A DNA stretch of 64,000 bases from Macrolepiota albuminosa. Lineage: Eukaryota; Basidiomycota; Agaricomycetes; Agaricales; Agaricaceae. How positions within the stretch are numbered: the first letter of the stretch is position 1; each line of letters begins with the position of its first letter. The stretch covers positions 62,001 to 126,000 of the forward strand of contig JAMWFC010000041.1 of the NCBI GenBank assembly GCA_027475525.1, in the 5' to 3' direction. The notes under the pieces are model-generated. The model was not told where the DNA came from. It made no database searches and worked only from the letters and a program-made list of their open reading frames with translations. The position numbers and the translations under genes are program-made. Of this stretch, positions 11,701-25,337 are shown piece by piece.

Positions 11701-12837
11701 GCCTCTACATGACTAGGACAAACCTACTAGAATATTTTTGGTGGCCTCAAGTTAGCACTGATATTGCATGGTATATTTGCACTTGTCATCTTTGCTAAGT
11801 CCAGCAGACTTGTCAAGTTCTTATTCCTCCAACAGTAGCAACCCCAGCATTGTTATCTGGAAAAATATACATCAACACTATGCATATGCCCAAGTCAGAG
11901 TGCTACAAGTACATTATCCAGAGAAGATGTTCCTTGGTATATTGGCTCCAGTTCTGTATGCTCCAATGAGAAAACACAGATGCTATAGCTAAGTGGCTCT
12001 TTGAAGACGTTATCTGCAGATGGGGAGCCCTTCACGAGATTGTTACAGACAATGGAACACCTATAGTTAAGGCACTTACTTATCTAATAAAGAAGTACAA
12101 TATTCAGCACATTCAAGTCACAGGATACAACAAATGCACTAATGGCATTGTGGAGCAACTGCATTTTGACATTTGACAGGCTCTATCTAAGGTGGTAGAT
12201 GGTAATGAGAGTCACTGGAGTAAAGTAACTTATTTGGTCTTCTGGTTTGAGTAAGTTACCGTACAAAAGAAGATGGGCTGTTCACCTTACTATGCTACAA
12301 CTGGCACTCATCCCCTGCTACCAGCAGACATTGTGGAAGCAACTTACTTATAACTCCCACTGAACTTGGTATTAGCTTCTATTAACATGATTGCTAGGCA
12401 AGCTGTGAACTTACAACAATGTATGGAAGACTTCAAGTGCTTACACAAGACAGTATTTCAAGCTCAACAACAGGCTGCACTATGGTTTGAAAACAAGCAT
12501 AGTGCCACAATTTGAGATTATAACTTTACAGCTGGTGCTCTAGTACTAGTGCACAACTCCAAAATTGAAGTTATCTATAATAAAAAGATACGACCTCAAT
12601 ACCTAGGACCTCTCATAGTAGTTTCTCAAAATAGAGAAGGTGCCTACATACTTTGCAAGTTGGACAGCTCAGTTTTGCATTGACTAGTAGCAGCATTCCG
12701 ACTTATTTACTTAGCACATAAACACATTTCATTACCTTTGTCGGCACTAAAAATTGACACAGCCAAGCTTCAAGAGCTTGAGGAGACTGAGTTAGTAGAT
12801 GGCAACAAGACTATTCTGAATAATAACAATGAGCAGT
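8791..12837 (+). pseudogene. Ty3/gypsy pol relic, family A copy 1
   Basis: This is a decayed pol polyprotein (protease tail, RT, RNase H, integrase) homologous along its length to 44100-48780. The parts run: protease C-end 8791-9000 (NMQS, FYLQIHIF, AYDLLL); a protease-frame end PSRR-stop at 9161 overlapping the pol frame; RT from 9493 and 10192-10941 with active site FIDN instead of FIDD; RNase H around 10780; an integrase zinc-finger region near 11670-11810; and the integrase core with VTDNG and NGIVEQ at about 12035-12160. Many stops interrupt the frame. The 5' end is missing, with the relic starting in protease directly after a partial copia LTR. There is no chromodomain. Confidence 0.85.
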
Positions 12838-14927
12838 AAACAAAGACAAAGAATAAGGTGCTAAACTGTTAGTGCTCTTAATCATACAAGAATGTTGACA
12901 ACACTTGTAAAAGAATAAGTTAAATATATCATATAACAAGGGCAGCAGGACTACAGCAGTCTACAAATACAGATACAAAATACACTACACTCTTTGACAA
13001 GGTCCTCCAACATGCCTTTCACAGCACTTATACTGTGGTGCATGGTGTGGTCTTTCCAGAGGAGAAGGTGCTAATGGAGCGCCTAGAGGTGGTGTAGGAG
13101 GGTCAGACTGGAGGAAAGATAGAAAAGCTGGGCAGAGTCAACAAAGAAGGAGGCAATCTTGTCTCTTCAGAACAAAGAGCTAGCAATGTAAAAGAGAGAA
13201 TGGCATGTGCAAGCACCACGTTGCAGACCTCTGTGGTAATATGGTCTAGCAGGGGAAGCCACAAAAGTCCCTTTTTAAATGAGAGTTAGCAGACCAAGAG
13301 GTAGCTATGGAGACTAACCATGCTTCCAGTCTTGTGCAACAGGCATTTTAAACATGTTGGACTACCTGAAATGGGAGACTACAGCACTCATTGACTTCAT
13401 TCAAAAGATGCATTAAGAGGAGCTTACTGCATTTTGCCTAGAGTCAGGCTCTATCAGCTATTTCTCAGATGCAGCCAGAAGAATCTGATAGTGTCTAATT
13501 AGAGTAAGAAGGTTGCTGTTCTGATGGAGAAAGCCACTATTAGGCAGCAGTGCCAGAAAGAGTTCAATGTGATCAAGAACTGCTAGGCAATGGGAGGAAG
13601 AGGAGTTTTTGATGAGGGAGAAAGGTACTGACATGGTGTGATACTGACATACACAGTAGCCAGAAGCCATAAATATACTTCCAGCTACTTGCAGGGTCAA
13701 AGGGACTTAGGAACTCTAATATGTGCACAACAATCATGGAGGGGGCAGCAACAGACAATACATTTCATATTCTACAACACAAAAATCAAATATCTAAAAT
13801 CTGTCAGTTCTGTGGCGCTACAAAAAAGATGGAGTTGCCTCATATAATCAACATGGGAGGCAGACATGCATCAAGGACTGGGCAACAGGAGATGCCTGCA
13901 AGGAGGCATCCATCCTTCAGGAAGACCACAAAAAGGACAACCACTAGTAGATGAGCAGGGAGCCTAGCAGAGTGATATGGCTAGCTAAGAAAGGAGAAAA
14001 GAGGTGATGAACTGACAGACCAGGAAGTAGCTTTCCTCTAGCAGCAGCTCCAGATAATCAGTTGTCTTGCTGAGTGAAAGTTGCTTTATTTGGTGACTAT
14101 TAGAAGAGAAGTGGAAGAAAAAGGCAATAGCACACCTGAAAAATCCAACTCCAGGACTTCTCTATACTGAAATGGGTTTTAGGCACATCATTATCCCAAA
14201 TCTTGCAAGCCACATGCAGTAGCTGACAACAACAACCTAACTTGACAATCCCATTAGCCAGTCCTAGCATCCTGCTAGCCAAGTAGTGGTGAAAGAAAGA
14301 AGTAGTATGCTCCAGGAAGGTGGGGGAATCAATCATTACATGAACTCAATCACAACAGAAGGTCCACACTATGCCAGTTGGGCTTTCTATCATGAAGACT
14401 GATGAGATTCAGTTGATGCATAGGCAATTTATAGGACATAGAGCAGCATTTCAACTAGCGACAGTATGGGAGAACACTTCTCAAGGGACTTGGACCCTGT
14501 CAAGGGCACTAGCTAATAGGATATGCTTGACTCATTTTTAGACAGCACAAAGAGGAAGTTGACATTCGAGATCTAGTGCTTATATCTACTATCATCAAAT
14601 AGCCACAAGCAATCAGTGGCACTCTATTTTTTTATACATTAAACTTCTTACATGGATCCACTTATTACTTACAGACAATACTCAATTCTTTCTAGGCTGG
14701 CATGGTATTAGCTATTGGGTTGTGCCAGCAAAGAGGTTTTTGTGCTATAATAATCTACTGAGCGTTTCTCCTTTTTCTTATTTCATTTTATTTGTCTTTT
14801 GATTACTTACAAACTGACATTGTTGGCACAAAGAGAGAAGAGGTTTATTTTAGTACAGGATTACATCATATGCTATGTATCAAAGTTTAACAAAAGTTCA
14901 AGAATTTGAAGCGTTAAGGGCTGGCAA
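12838..14927. other. Unassigned insertion within the family-A 3' region
   Basis: In family-A copy 2 only about 400 bp separate pol from the antisense gene's 3' end, whereas here about 2.1 kb do, so this looks like inserted sequence. A TGTTGACAACACTTG motif at 12893 resembles a copia LTR start. Short frames (13458-13954) include a CQFCGATKKMELPH segment with two Cys, but I cannot name a family. Similarity to copy 2 resumes near 14750 (TACTGAGCGTTTCTC). Confidence 0.4.
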
Positions 14928-16650
14928 CTATGCATCATACTTAGGAAGAGCAGGATCATCCAAAGGAAGCAAGTCCCTGTCCTGAATGTCATTACTCACT
15001 TGCCACTCAACCGCATCAGTAATGTTATCATGGAGCTTGAGCAGAAAGAGCTTATGGCACATTAAAATAGCAACATGAGGATGCAGGTTGGCAAGCTTAC
15101 AACTAACAATGTTGGTCGCATCCTCAATATAGTGGAGTTGCTGACAAAGATCTGTGGAAGGGCAGAAGGGAGTGACAGAATAGGAGAAGTCATTTCTGAG
15201 CCAAGGGAAGGCATCACCAGAAACACATATAGCAGGGGAAGGTGTCCAGAAGGGATCATACTTATCAAAAAGTCAGAAAAGGGGAGAAGAAATGAAAAGG
15301 CATGGGTGCACTCAAACAGTTACAAAAGCATGGGCATCCATTCATGGTGCTTGTCTCCTGACCGGGGGACATAGCCTTAGCTGAGGATAGGTGGATGCTA
15401 TAAGAGAGCAAATAGCTCTAACAGTGATAGTGCTTACTCTGTGGCACCAAGGTTTCTTTGGACTCTGACATTATGGAAGACTTGCAAGTGCTGAGAAAAG
15501 AAGAGAGACTACAAGGAGAAGTAATGAATGGAGTAAGAGGAAGGATGGCAGGCAAGTCGCTAGTCACAACCAGCTCAGAAATAGGAGTAGTGCTGGCAAC
15601 AGACATGACATCCTCAGCAGGAGAAATCTCTACAACAACGGGCAAAGGAGGAGTAGAGAATCTAGCAAAAGGGGTCAGAAAGGAAGAGAGAAGCAAACAA
15701 AAAAGCTATGCACAGGTTACCACTGGAGCTACTCTCACGAGAGTTAGCAGCAATAGGAGGAGTAAGGCAAAGAAAATGAGTGCACACTGCCAACAGTGCA
15801 TGAGTATTGACAACAGGCTCAGGCAAAGTGTCAGCAATTGATGTACACAGATTTAAAGTCTAAATAGACCAAATGTTACTCAGTATTGTGCATGTCAATG
15901 CGGTACAAACTAATTTATTATCTAAATAGACCAAATGTTACTAGATAACTAATATGAGTATCATACTTCACTAAAAGGTAAAAGATACACACCTCAGTAT
16001 TGTGCACGTCAATGCGGTATAAACTGAGGTGTGGCAGAGAAAATAAAAAACATTTTAAGGAGGGGCGTAGCCAAGCCCACATGATACATGTCTCCTGTTT
16101 CTCAGTCAGGGGCTCAGAAACATGGTACACTTTTAACACAAAGCTTCATCATCATCCTCTCTCTCAGCATCTCTCTTGATATCCTCTCCATCATTGGTAG
16201 ACAACTCAGTAGTGGATAAGACCACAGAAGTAGCAGGCGCTAATTTATGATACTTACTGGAACTCTTGCTAGGAGACACAACAACAGGCTTACACTTCAG
16301 AGGAATAAGACAACAAAAAGACCAAGCAAAGGGTGTTGCTATGATGATACTATCCTGGGTAGTTGAAAGTGCTAGACTTGCAGTGTTAATAACAGTAGGT
16401 TGGCAAGTAGCTGCTAGATCATGTTGCTGTAGTACAAAGCCTTGAGCATTATGAATCAATACCACATGTTTGTAGTTCTTTTGCATGATAGTATCCTTAT
16501 CGCGCTCATGAGTATGAATCCCATTGAAGGCACAACCCCGTTTCAACGCATTGCATTGGTAACAAAGAAGAGAGGCAGTAGAAAACTAGCAGCTTTTAGG
16601 ATCATTTTCAGACCAGCACTTGTCATACTAGAAAAGGAGTTAGCAATGAC
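14928..16650 (-). pseudogene. Relic of the family-A antisense gene, copy 1
   Basis: The minus strand encodes a decayed counterpart of the gene at 49182-51571. The C-terminal end reads VSNDIQDRDLLPLDDPALP before the stop at 14928-14930, matching the copy-2 ending STNDIQPGDLLPLRDASLPP. The Cys-rich motif lies near 16520-16640: DKCWSEND, then CYQCNALKRGCAFNG. The first Cys of the motif has become Tyr, and a conserved Trp codon is now TAG. Multiple frameshifts are present. Its function is unknown. Preservation of both ends of the protein in two element copies indicates that the gene travelled with this transposon family. Confidence 0.7.
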
Positions 16651-17863
16651 ATCAACCTCTAAAGGACGAGCAAATACTCACCATGCCAATCTTTGCCCTA
16701 AATGTGCTATGCTCCAGGGGCACAACTGTAATTTTCCTTTTGGCACCAAGCACCTGGACACCAGCTGGGATGCCAGTATCAATGACATTAGTATTGCGGC
16801 AAAAATGCAAAAGGTCACAAAGCTCTGCATCGGTAAACATAGTTTGTTTAGGTGCCTAAAAGTATTAAGATCAGATGCTAAGAGCTAACAACCTGGAAAG
16901 AAGCACTTACAACATACAAAGGGGCAACACAAGCAGAAAAGTTAACCTAAAGAGTAAAATCAATATAGAAAAAAGAAAAAAGAAACCAAGTATGCATGGT
17001 ACATTTGGAAGGGCTAGCATGAGCAGGAGGCACTCGTTCAATAACAGCAAAATTGCATAGGGAACCATGGGAAATTGGACGTGTCGGTCTGGCCCTAGGT
17101 TCACTGGAAGTAATGGCAATCTATTTGATGGCTGAATAAGGAGGAGTAGTATGAGTAGGAGAGGTGATATTACAAAAAGGACTACCTAATATAGATAAAA
17201 CAGTAGAAGGAGTGGTAAAAAGAGTAGAAGAGGAAGGGGCAGTAGGGGCCAAGGGAGCACTGGAAAGACTGGCAACAGTGGGTAACGTAGTGGCCAACTA
17301 CTTAGGATCAATATTGTCAATGTGGAGAGAGAAGAAAAGACTTACTTTGCTAATCTTGGTGCTAGCCAATAGTGTGTCAATCTTGTTGAACAACAACAGA
17401 GCCTAGTATCGGTGCTGAACCTTAGCACCACAAAATCAAAATCAAACTTAAAACTTATAAATAAATCTGCAAACAGACACAACTAATTGGCACCTTCATA
17501 TTTGTGGTATTAGGCCATACACCCCTCACAAACTTTGATGCCCTGTGCTAGAAACTGTCAGAGCCATGTACCACCAACCACCACTGATAGAACTGCATTA
17601 CATATGCTAGAGACAGTTTGTGGCACATCTGCAGGACTGGTAGACTTAGCGCAATTAAACAAATATGAGGCTTTAGCAAGGAAGTTAGGAAGGACAGAAG
17701 GATCAAAGCCAGACATTCTGAAAAGATGGGACAAAAACATGAGCATAAAAAAATGTCTAGAAACAACTTTTATAAGATGCCAGCAGCATTATATAGATCA
17801 TAGCACAGTCAAATTAATAACAGTATTTGACTGAGGACAGTCAATTTTTCAGTGGATAAAAAA
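16651..17863. other. Probable 5' part of the antisense relic and element 3' region
   Basis: By position this should correspond to the N-terminal exons of the antisense gene of copy 2, but I could not align it convincingly by eye. The plus-strand sequence GGACAGTCAATTTTTCAG near 17833 matches 51710-51727 just before the copy-2 3' LTR. A TGATAGG at 17864 may therefore mark the start of a diverged 3' LTR. Confidence 0.45.
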
Positions 17864-18929
17864 TGATAGGCTTCTACTCAGGCTAAGCATATTAAGGGAC
17901 ATTATAAGCTTACTGACATTTGACATACTGAAGACTCTAGTAATCTTTTAGGACTTAGGATATCTCTGACTTTGGCACTCCATTGTAAACTCTACTTATC
18001 AGCCTCATCTAGTCTTTCAGCACACACTATCAGTTGACTTCATAGACTTAGAAGGTTTTGAACTCATAGCACTAGCACAACAGTGAAGAAGTAACTCTAA
18101 CCAAACCTCAATCAATTTCAGAAGGGGTTAGCATTAAGTGCTGCCAGTTGATGAGGCACCTTAATCAGAAGTCTAAAAGAATCAATGATGATGGCATAGA
18201 ATATACTCAAACCTGATATTTGAACCTATCAGGAATTGATACAATGTGTAGCTCTGACATTAGTGCTCATGGCATTTGTCAAAGATTTTTTGACCATATT
18301 CCAAAGTGGCCTGGCCAATTGGAATTATATTAAAAGTGAGCAGACTAGTATAATTCTAAGTCAATTTAGAGTTGCTGTTGGTTGCTATGGGTTATAATGC
18401 TGTTGGTCGCTGTGGGTTATAATGCTGTTGATCACTGTCATCTATGTGCTGCTGGTTGTCATTGACAGGTCAGCATTAGTGGGAAGCACAAGTAGAGGTG
18501 CTAAGTGGTAGCACTGCAAATGAACTTATCTTGAAAAATACAATAGCGCATAGTTTAAAAGATAGCTACTTCACATGTACATAACAACAAATTGTAACCT
18601 TTCAAGCACCCAGTTATACTTAGCATTCAAATTGTGCTAGCTTAAAACTTTGTTACTAAGTTGGGCACTAGCATTGTCTATCTTGTCTTCATTGTTTGCA
18701 GTGCCACCTATGGACACATTGTGTTGCATTATTCTTCTTTGTTTCTATATCTTTGTCTAGGCTTTAACGCTTACAGTTTGCTAGGTAGTACCTGAGGTGC
18801 TATCATCTAGCATGTTGTTCTATCACATTTGCTCAAGCATACTGAGACTCTGTCAGGACTCCTCACAATTATACACACCAGGTGCTGGAGATAGTGTTGT
18901 ACTGCATAAACGTCCAGTGCATCCAACAA
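17864..18929 (+). repeat. Possible diverged family-A 3' LTR
   Basis: It starts with TGATAGG immediately after sequence matching the copy-2 polypurine region, which is where the 3' LTR should begin. The interior is too diverged from 51739-52688 to confirm by eye and no end was located. It contains a 29-bp direct repeat (GGTTATAATGCTGTTG units around 18385-18435). I see no genes. Confidence 0.3.
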
Positions 18930-21900
18930 TAGTTGGCGTCATTATTGCACTGATATAAGATACATCATGCTTGTTATATGGCATATTACTACTCAGAGGT
19001 AGTCAAACTTCCTAGACTCAGAGAAAGGACCTATAAAGTCTATTTTAATTGAGTCCTAAGGCTTCACCGGCATTAGTAGCTGGTGTAGTTTTCTAGCAAG
19101 AAGTCCAGGAGGCAGTTTTGCCTTTTGACATGCTGCACATGAGATGCAGAACTTAGTAACCTCTTAGGCTATATATAGCTATCAATACTATCTATCAATG
19201 TATCCCAATATCTATGCAGCACCAAAGTGCTCTACTAGAGCATATATCTGATCCAGAATGCACATTACAATGGGTTATACTCAGGAAATGCAGGTCACTG
19301 CCACTCCTTGACAGTTCTCCATCATTATTATATCATCAGGCTCTTGCCTGAATTGCAGATGGTCATCAGGGTTGCTGATAACCTCAACAAATAGGAAGTC
19401 ACATCTATACTCTCACACCACTTCCTTATAGAAGTCATCCTTCTCCAGGCTAGATGGCTGGGATGAAGGCAATTCACCTTCTAGCATTTTAGCCAGGATG
19501 AAGGGCTAGTCAGAGCACTTGGGCTCTCCATGCAAGGCTAGTTTCCTAGCCTCATTTCTCTTATCAGTTTAGCAGCTATATCCCACTCTTCATGCTGCTC
19601 TCTGAAGCAAGTACTTTGCCTTTCTTAAGCTCTTAGTATTGGTGAAGAGGTAAGTCCTCTTTATCTGAGTTAATATGGTAGTCTGCCTGCACATACTCAT
19701 GAGGCTCATGCACCTCCCCAACTATGCCACTCTTAAAGTAGCAAGACTAGCAGTCTGCTATTTTATTGAGTTCACCTTTAACATAGATGATGTTGAACTG
19801 ATATCTCAACATATAGTTGATCCACCACTGCTGATGTGGCAACAAGTTCACCTGAGTTTTAAAGAACTCAAGCATCTTGTGGTTGGTGATAATATGGATG
19901 GAATATCCTATCAATTTATCTTCTCACTTAAAGAGAGCCTCAAGTATTGCTAGAGTTTCTAGCTTGTGCACAGCATAATTTTACTGAGTGGTGGTAAACT
20001 TCTTAAACATAAACCCTGCTGGGCAGCATATCTGCCAGCTGCTTCCTTGGCCATACATGGCCCTAATGCCTGTCTTTGACATGTCACATATGAGCCAGAT
20101 GGGCTCATTTTGTCTTGGGTCAATCAGTTGAATGAACAGAATCTTAGTGCAGATCTGCTTGACCATCTCAAAACACTGCTGGTAAAGTGGCCATCAACTG
20201 AAAGGTGACCTATTCTGTGTCATAGCTATAAGTGGCCTAGTATAAGCTATGAATGACATCAGACAGGAAGCTCAATATGTAATTGACAAGACCAACAAAG
20301 TATTGGATGTTATTATAATTTTGTGGCATGCACCATTCCCATATACAATTGAGCTTGTCTTGATCTGGGTGAATATCCTGCTTGTCAATAACATGCTCTA
20401 AGCAGTCTACACTTTGAGCATAGAGCTTACATTTCTTTTATTTCAAGTACAGCTTATACTTGCATAGTCATTCAAACATGACTCTGAGGTGCTGTTTATA
20501 CTCCTCAATAAAATCGGAGTAGATGAATATATCATCTAAGTAGACATGCATAAAGCATCCTATCATGTCTCAGAATATAGAGGTCATTAACCTCTGAAAA
20601 ATATTAAAAGCATTATAGTCTCCAATTTGCATAATATTGCTGATAAATGGGCTCATAGATCAATGCATACATGGTCTTGGGTACGTTTTCAGTGCAGATG
20701 TGCACCTGCTCATAAGTATTGGTAAGGTCAATCTTTGAGCAAAACTTCACTCAAGCCATGTCTTCCTGAATCACCTCTTGGTCTAGTAAAGGAGTTATGT
20801 CCTTTATGGTATTATCATTGCACTGGCATGCATCCAGAGCTATACAAAGGGTTACATCCTTCTTTGAAATGCATAGTAAAGATGCAGCTTGAGCAGTGGT
20901 ACATGGTGACCACCATTAAGCATTGATATGATGCTGTACCAGCAGTCAGGAACACACCATACACCAGAAGTTAAAATAAACATTTAATTATAGGCTGAAA
21001 ACTATATGCTGCCAGGTAGCAGTCTCAACAAAAATATATCTTCAAAACATCCCAATAAATACACAGAAAAGTATAGAACAACAGGCAAGAACCAGCTCAA
21101 CAATAGTCCAATTACTGTAATGGGAAGAGGAAGCATAGAAGCTGGCAGAAGTGATGAAATAGAATCAAATTGTGATGATCTGAATCAAAGATCAGATCTG
21201 ACAATGACATGACTGAAAGGGGAAAGAAAAGAAGCATGGAATGCAGAGAAAAGCGCTAAAAGGGAAAAGAAGGATCTAGGAATGAGATTGTGCTAAATGG
21301 AGCTCAAGCAAATGGAGAAGTGGCAATCAGAGACATCTGGAAGAATAATGGAACAAGAAGTTGAATGGTGGAACAAGTGGCACCAAAACAGGCCTCTCAA
21401 AAGGGAAATTGGACTATCAAATATATTCTGGAGGTTGGGGAGTTTACAACAAAGAGTCATGTGTAGATAGTGGTCTGTGCACCAGAAAAACAGTATAAAT
21501 AGCCCAAGTTTAGTAGAGAATAGACAGGCAATTGATAGGCAAAGGCTCGGTGGTTCCCAGGGAGTGAATCACTTAGGCTAGAGTTTATTGAACACCTCTT
21601 ATTGGAAGTCTATTGGTAGACAAAGGCTTGGTGGTTCCCAGGGAGTGAACTACTTAGGCTGGAGTTTATTGAGAACCTTCTTCTGCATTGCAGGATATTT
21701 ATTCTGTGAAGCACTCAATACATCAACCTTATCATTAAGCACTAGTGTAGATTAGAGGTCACTTTTTAAGACTTCAAGAAAGCCCCAGAACTATCAGTAC
21801 TACTTGCAACCAAGTACTACAGCATTTAGATAGCAATTAGTTTTATCATGTAGTTGCTCCTGAAGTGCATGCAGACAGCACAGCAGGTGGTACTTGTACT

Positions 21901-22918
21901 GCTTGTTCTTGTCAATGAGATTAATCTCATAGTTCACTTTTTGCTATAGCAGAAGCTTCTTTTTGGTCTTATTGACCATATCAGCAAATTCCTCTTGCTA
22001 TTGCTGACAAGGAATGTTGTCCTTCTAAAAGCTCATTGCCTTCTGTTTTTCCTTCTGATGCGTTGGAAGAAGTACTTCAACCATATCCAATGGTGAATGA
22101 GGCTGCTGTTCATATTGCTCATGCACAGCAAGCAAACACTCTCATTGAGTGTGTGCAACCTTAGTGGAGGTTCTACTCACACTGCCTTGCAGGCCACAAG
22201 GATTTTTCCCTCTTGTTTAATTGAATATACTATGGAGACTTTATCTATGGCTGGCTGATGGTACTTAAGTGCAATAGTTGTCTGTTATTGGTGTGCATTT
22301 CACATACAAGTGGCTGCTACCAGCTCATTTTATTTCTGTGGCATTCAAGAGTCATATGCCCAATTGTAATCAGACAGAGGAGCTGGTTGCTCCTATAAGG
22401 ACCATGTGTCCTCACATTCTGAGTCTTCCACCTCTCAGTTGCTGTCCCTCAAGTCCTCTAACTTGACTTGTAAGGATGTAGGTGGACATACATCCACTGA
22501 CTTCTCAACCTTTTTTGCCTTCTGCTAGTGTTTTCCTGGAGGCTTTGCACCTCTATTGTTTCAAGCAGCTACATGCTCATTAGTTGTCTTAGAGGCTTGA
22601 TACTCCTCCTCACTCATCATCACTGTCTTGTAATCTGGGCTTAGCCCAGGCATAGCTTGTACTTTCTCAAACACATCCTTCACTATCAGCGCTCTCCACT
22701 GACTAAGTCATGGAGAATCCTTTTGCTTTTCCATAGTGCCGTGATGTCAGAGACAATTATTAGTATTGTCCACTATAGCACATTCTGCTGGAATAACTTT
22801 CCTATTGATCAGCACTTGACAGTGCTCAAAGTCTAGCATGACTTTGTTATGATGCATGAATGGTGTTTCTAATATCATATTATAGCAATCAAAATTTGCT
22901 ACATCCATATATTCTTGG
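18930..22918 (-). pseudogene. Older family-B gypsy pol half (left part of split element)
   Basis: The minus strand is homologous to 28540-31610 in the younger element, in the same order: integrase core, RNase H, RT, then protease. The RT active site still reads YLDD (near 20530-20545). Frames are short and broken throughout. The sequence is interrupted by a solo LTR at 20924-21821 and stops inside protease exactly where the younger element begins at 22919. It resumes at 34857. Its integrase C-terminus and chromodomain are missing on the left. Confidence 0.8.
20924..21821 (+). mobile_element. Solo LTR, TGATACGATG family, copy i
   Basis: This 898-bp LTR begins TGATATGATGCTG and ends AAGTACTACA. 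It is flanked by the 4-bp target duplication GCAT (20920-20923 and 21822-21825) and inserted in the older gypsy RT. Copies ii (45259-46095) and iii (40736-40772 plus 52689-53568, inverted) share its sequence. An internal repeat of about 81-bp period (GGTGGTTCCCAGGGAGTGAA) occurs near 21540-21650. No coding region. Confidence 0.88.
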
Positions 22919-23092
22919 TGTAACCATTGGTTACAAGCTAGAACAATCTTGTGTGTATCACACAGTGCTGAATCAGACCGCTGTATCAGATTGACTAAAA
23001 CTAGAGTGAATACAAGATGTTATCTTACATAATACTCTACTGGATACCTATAGCGCCGTTGACGCTAGTAGTGAGTGTGACGCTTCATTATA
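22919..23092 (-). repeat. 3' LTR of the younger family-B element
   Basis: The 174-bp copy is paired with 34678-34851. On the element strand it is preceded by a short purine run, GGGAGGTA, a possible polypurine tract. Most differences from its partner are transitions, including the terminal GTTACA to ATTATA. Confidence 0.9.
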
Positions 23093-23420
23093 TACCTCCC
23101 AATGAGACCAAACACTCGGTTTTAGGACAGGAGTTGAAGTAAAACCACAATATGCAAAACAGTGCAAGCATCCATTGGAGATGCATATTGCATCACTGGA
23201 AAAGGTTAGTACCATGAAGGAGGTATTAGTGTCTTCAATAACACCTGAGCTCAGAATATCTGAGTGCACTAGTGCACATACAATACAAGCAGCAAAAACG
23301 TGATGAAATTAAAGATAACAAAAAACAAGAAGAAAAGGACATATACACGCTACACTGGAGTGCATGTCAGCTTGAAAATGTTGAGTGTGTACTCAAAGTT
23401 ACCTAAAAAAAAATATGGGT
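23093..23420. other. Spacer between accessory ORF and 3' LTR
   Basis: The sequence is non-coding on inspection; a 73-codon minus-strand frame overlapping the LTR has no recognisable features. Confidence 0.4.
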
Positions 23421-24092
23421 CTATGACCCGTCTGATGAGGCCCCCTCAACTACGCCCATCTGTGTCACCATTGACTCCTTCTCCGATGCAATGTTAATCA
23501 CAGGAGGAGGAGGCACCGATTCCATCCTCGGTGGAGTAGTTGACCCCTTGACTGCAGGCAAATCTACCACCATAGGCTCAGTAAGCGCGACGTTAATCAC
23601 AGTAGACATGGTGGTGAGCATACCATGTGCTGATATTTGGTTTAGGAGATTGACCTGATTCGGGTCCATTCCAATGAGATAGTAGAGGCCATTGGCCTCA
23701 GGGTTGACAGGGAGATTGCTCTTCTTATGGTGCTTGAACATAAGACGATAATGGTTGTGGAGAGGCGCCCCATGCACTCATTATCAATCTGCTTGAAGAT
23801 GTCTATAGATATTGTGGGGGAGTGGAACTGCTGTTCCAGGAAGACCATGCTGTAAGTGTAGACGTGGTCAGTCCAGTGGAATCTGGTTGTGTAGGAAGAT
23901 GCATAACACATCATTGTGGGAGAAGTTCTGTGCCTGGTTGTCGGGCATGTGAACTTGATGAATCTCGAGCTTTGGCCCACGTTGGGGCTCAAACGGTTGC
24001 TTGGGAAACATAGCATCATACGAGGCAATTGCCTCATGATACAGCCCTGGCCAGGCCACAACAAGGGTCATGCACCAAACAATCATGGGTTT

Positions 24093-24820
24093 TGTCAGGT
24101 TCCACTGAGTCGGGGGCTTTCCGGGAAAGCAACGCCCTTACAATGCGGATTTGATCTACGAATACTCGGGTGTCTGGAACTCTGGGGCTAGGACTCTGGG
24201 GTTCAAGACATGGACAGGAGTGATCCTGGGAGAGGGGACTTGATCTGGGGGTTGGGTTTTGAGTAGCTGAGGGCCGGGTGGGGGTCAAGTCGTGAACCGG
24301 GGATTCTAAGACGAGACCGGGTTAACAAATTATAAGTTGCGAAGTGCGTACCAAACTTAGAGCAAGCAATTATTCAAGCGTGCCAGTCAAAGCGTGCCAG
24401 TCAGTGTGTACCAGTCAAGCAGAGGGCATGCAACAATTCAAGTTATCCAAGTTAATATCAAGACTAGCGAATACAGCGGGAAACTATGCTATAAGTACTA
24501 CGGGACCGGGTCTCGGAGTTCCGGGGTGTCTGGGATGGGTTCCGGGAGTCATTGAGTAGCAGGCAGGGACTGTATACTTGGATCGCGCATGTGGGGCACA
24601 CAATCAATTGGCGCGGAGGGAGCTGTGATGCGTGATGCGTGATGGCCGGAAGCGAGTTGCGTGATCTGATTGTTGATTGGGGCTGATAGTGGCCCTTGAT
24701 GCGCGTGATGGCGGTGTCAGTAGTTGTGATGGTGGGGCACGTCCTGTGGGGTCAGAGGGAGGGTCCCGGATGGTGTTCCGGGGTGTCCCAGGGTAGATCC
24801 GGAGGGGAGGGGTCGTGACA
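24093..24820 (+). mobile_element. GC-rich solo LTR, copy 1
   Basis: This 728-bp LTR starts TGTCAGGTTCCACTGA and ends GGTCGTGACA. It is flanked by a perfect target duplication GGTTT (24088-24092 and 24821-24825). It is richer in GC and CpG than its surroundings, suggesting recent arrival. A relative is at 54434-55287. It interrupts the accessory ORF. Confidence 0.9.
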
Positions 24821-25337
24821 GGTTTGGCTGTGCTATTAGCACAGAGAGCTCGACATAATGCAAACCTGAAAAGGGTTCGCCAGTGCATATAGTAGACGTG
24901 GTCCACTGTGATGCTCTGATAGGTGTTTTCCAGCCTGGGATGACCAAAGACCAGCGTGTACTGCACCAGCTGATCCAAGTCAAATGGCGTGGCTAGATCT
25001 TGAGCACGCATTATGTGCAGCGCCATGGAACCATCTTCTTTTGTGCACAAAAAGTGCCTCAGAATGTGTTGTTGCTCAACAAGAGTGAGGTCATCAGGGC
25101 CCTGCATTGGGTTGACGAGGTCCTGGTATTGAGGCTCCTTCATCAGAAGCTGCATGGTCCAGTCATGCAGAGCCTCAACTGTTTGCTGTGTGAACATCTG
25201 AAGCTTTGTGATCAACATGTATGCAACAATTCTGTTGCAATGTGGGACGTGGATGTTCATGTAATACTTGTAGAGCTGGTCCAGCTCTAATGGAGTGCGG
25301 GGAAGACCATGCAGGGCATGCTTGTACACAATCGTAC

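Noticed and set aside
15858..16030. Possible CRISPR-like or regulatory repeats (TAAATAGACCAAATG, CAATGCGGTA)
   Set aside because: There are only two copies of each, irregularly spaced, in a eukaryotic genome; most simply a partial local duplication.
17535..17834. 99-codon plus-strand frame near the family-A 3' end
   Set aside because: No recognisable domain; it lies where the antisense relic or LTR leader is expected and is probably chance or decayed sequence.
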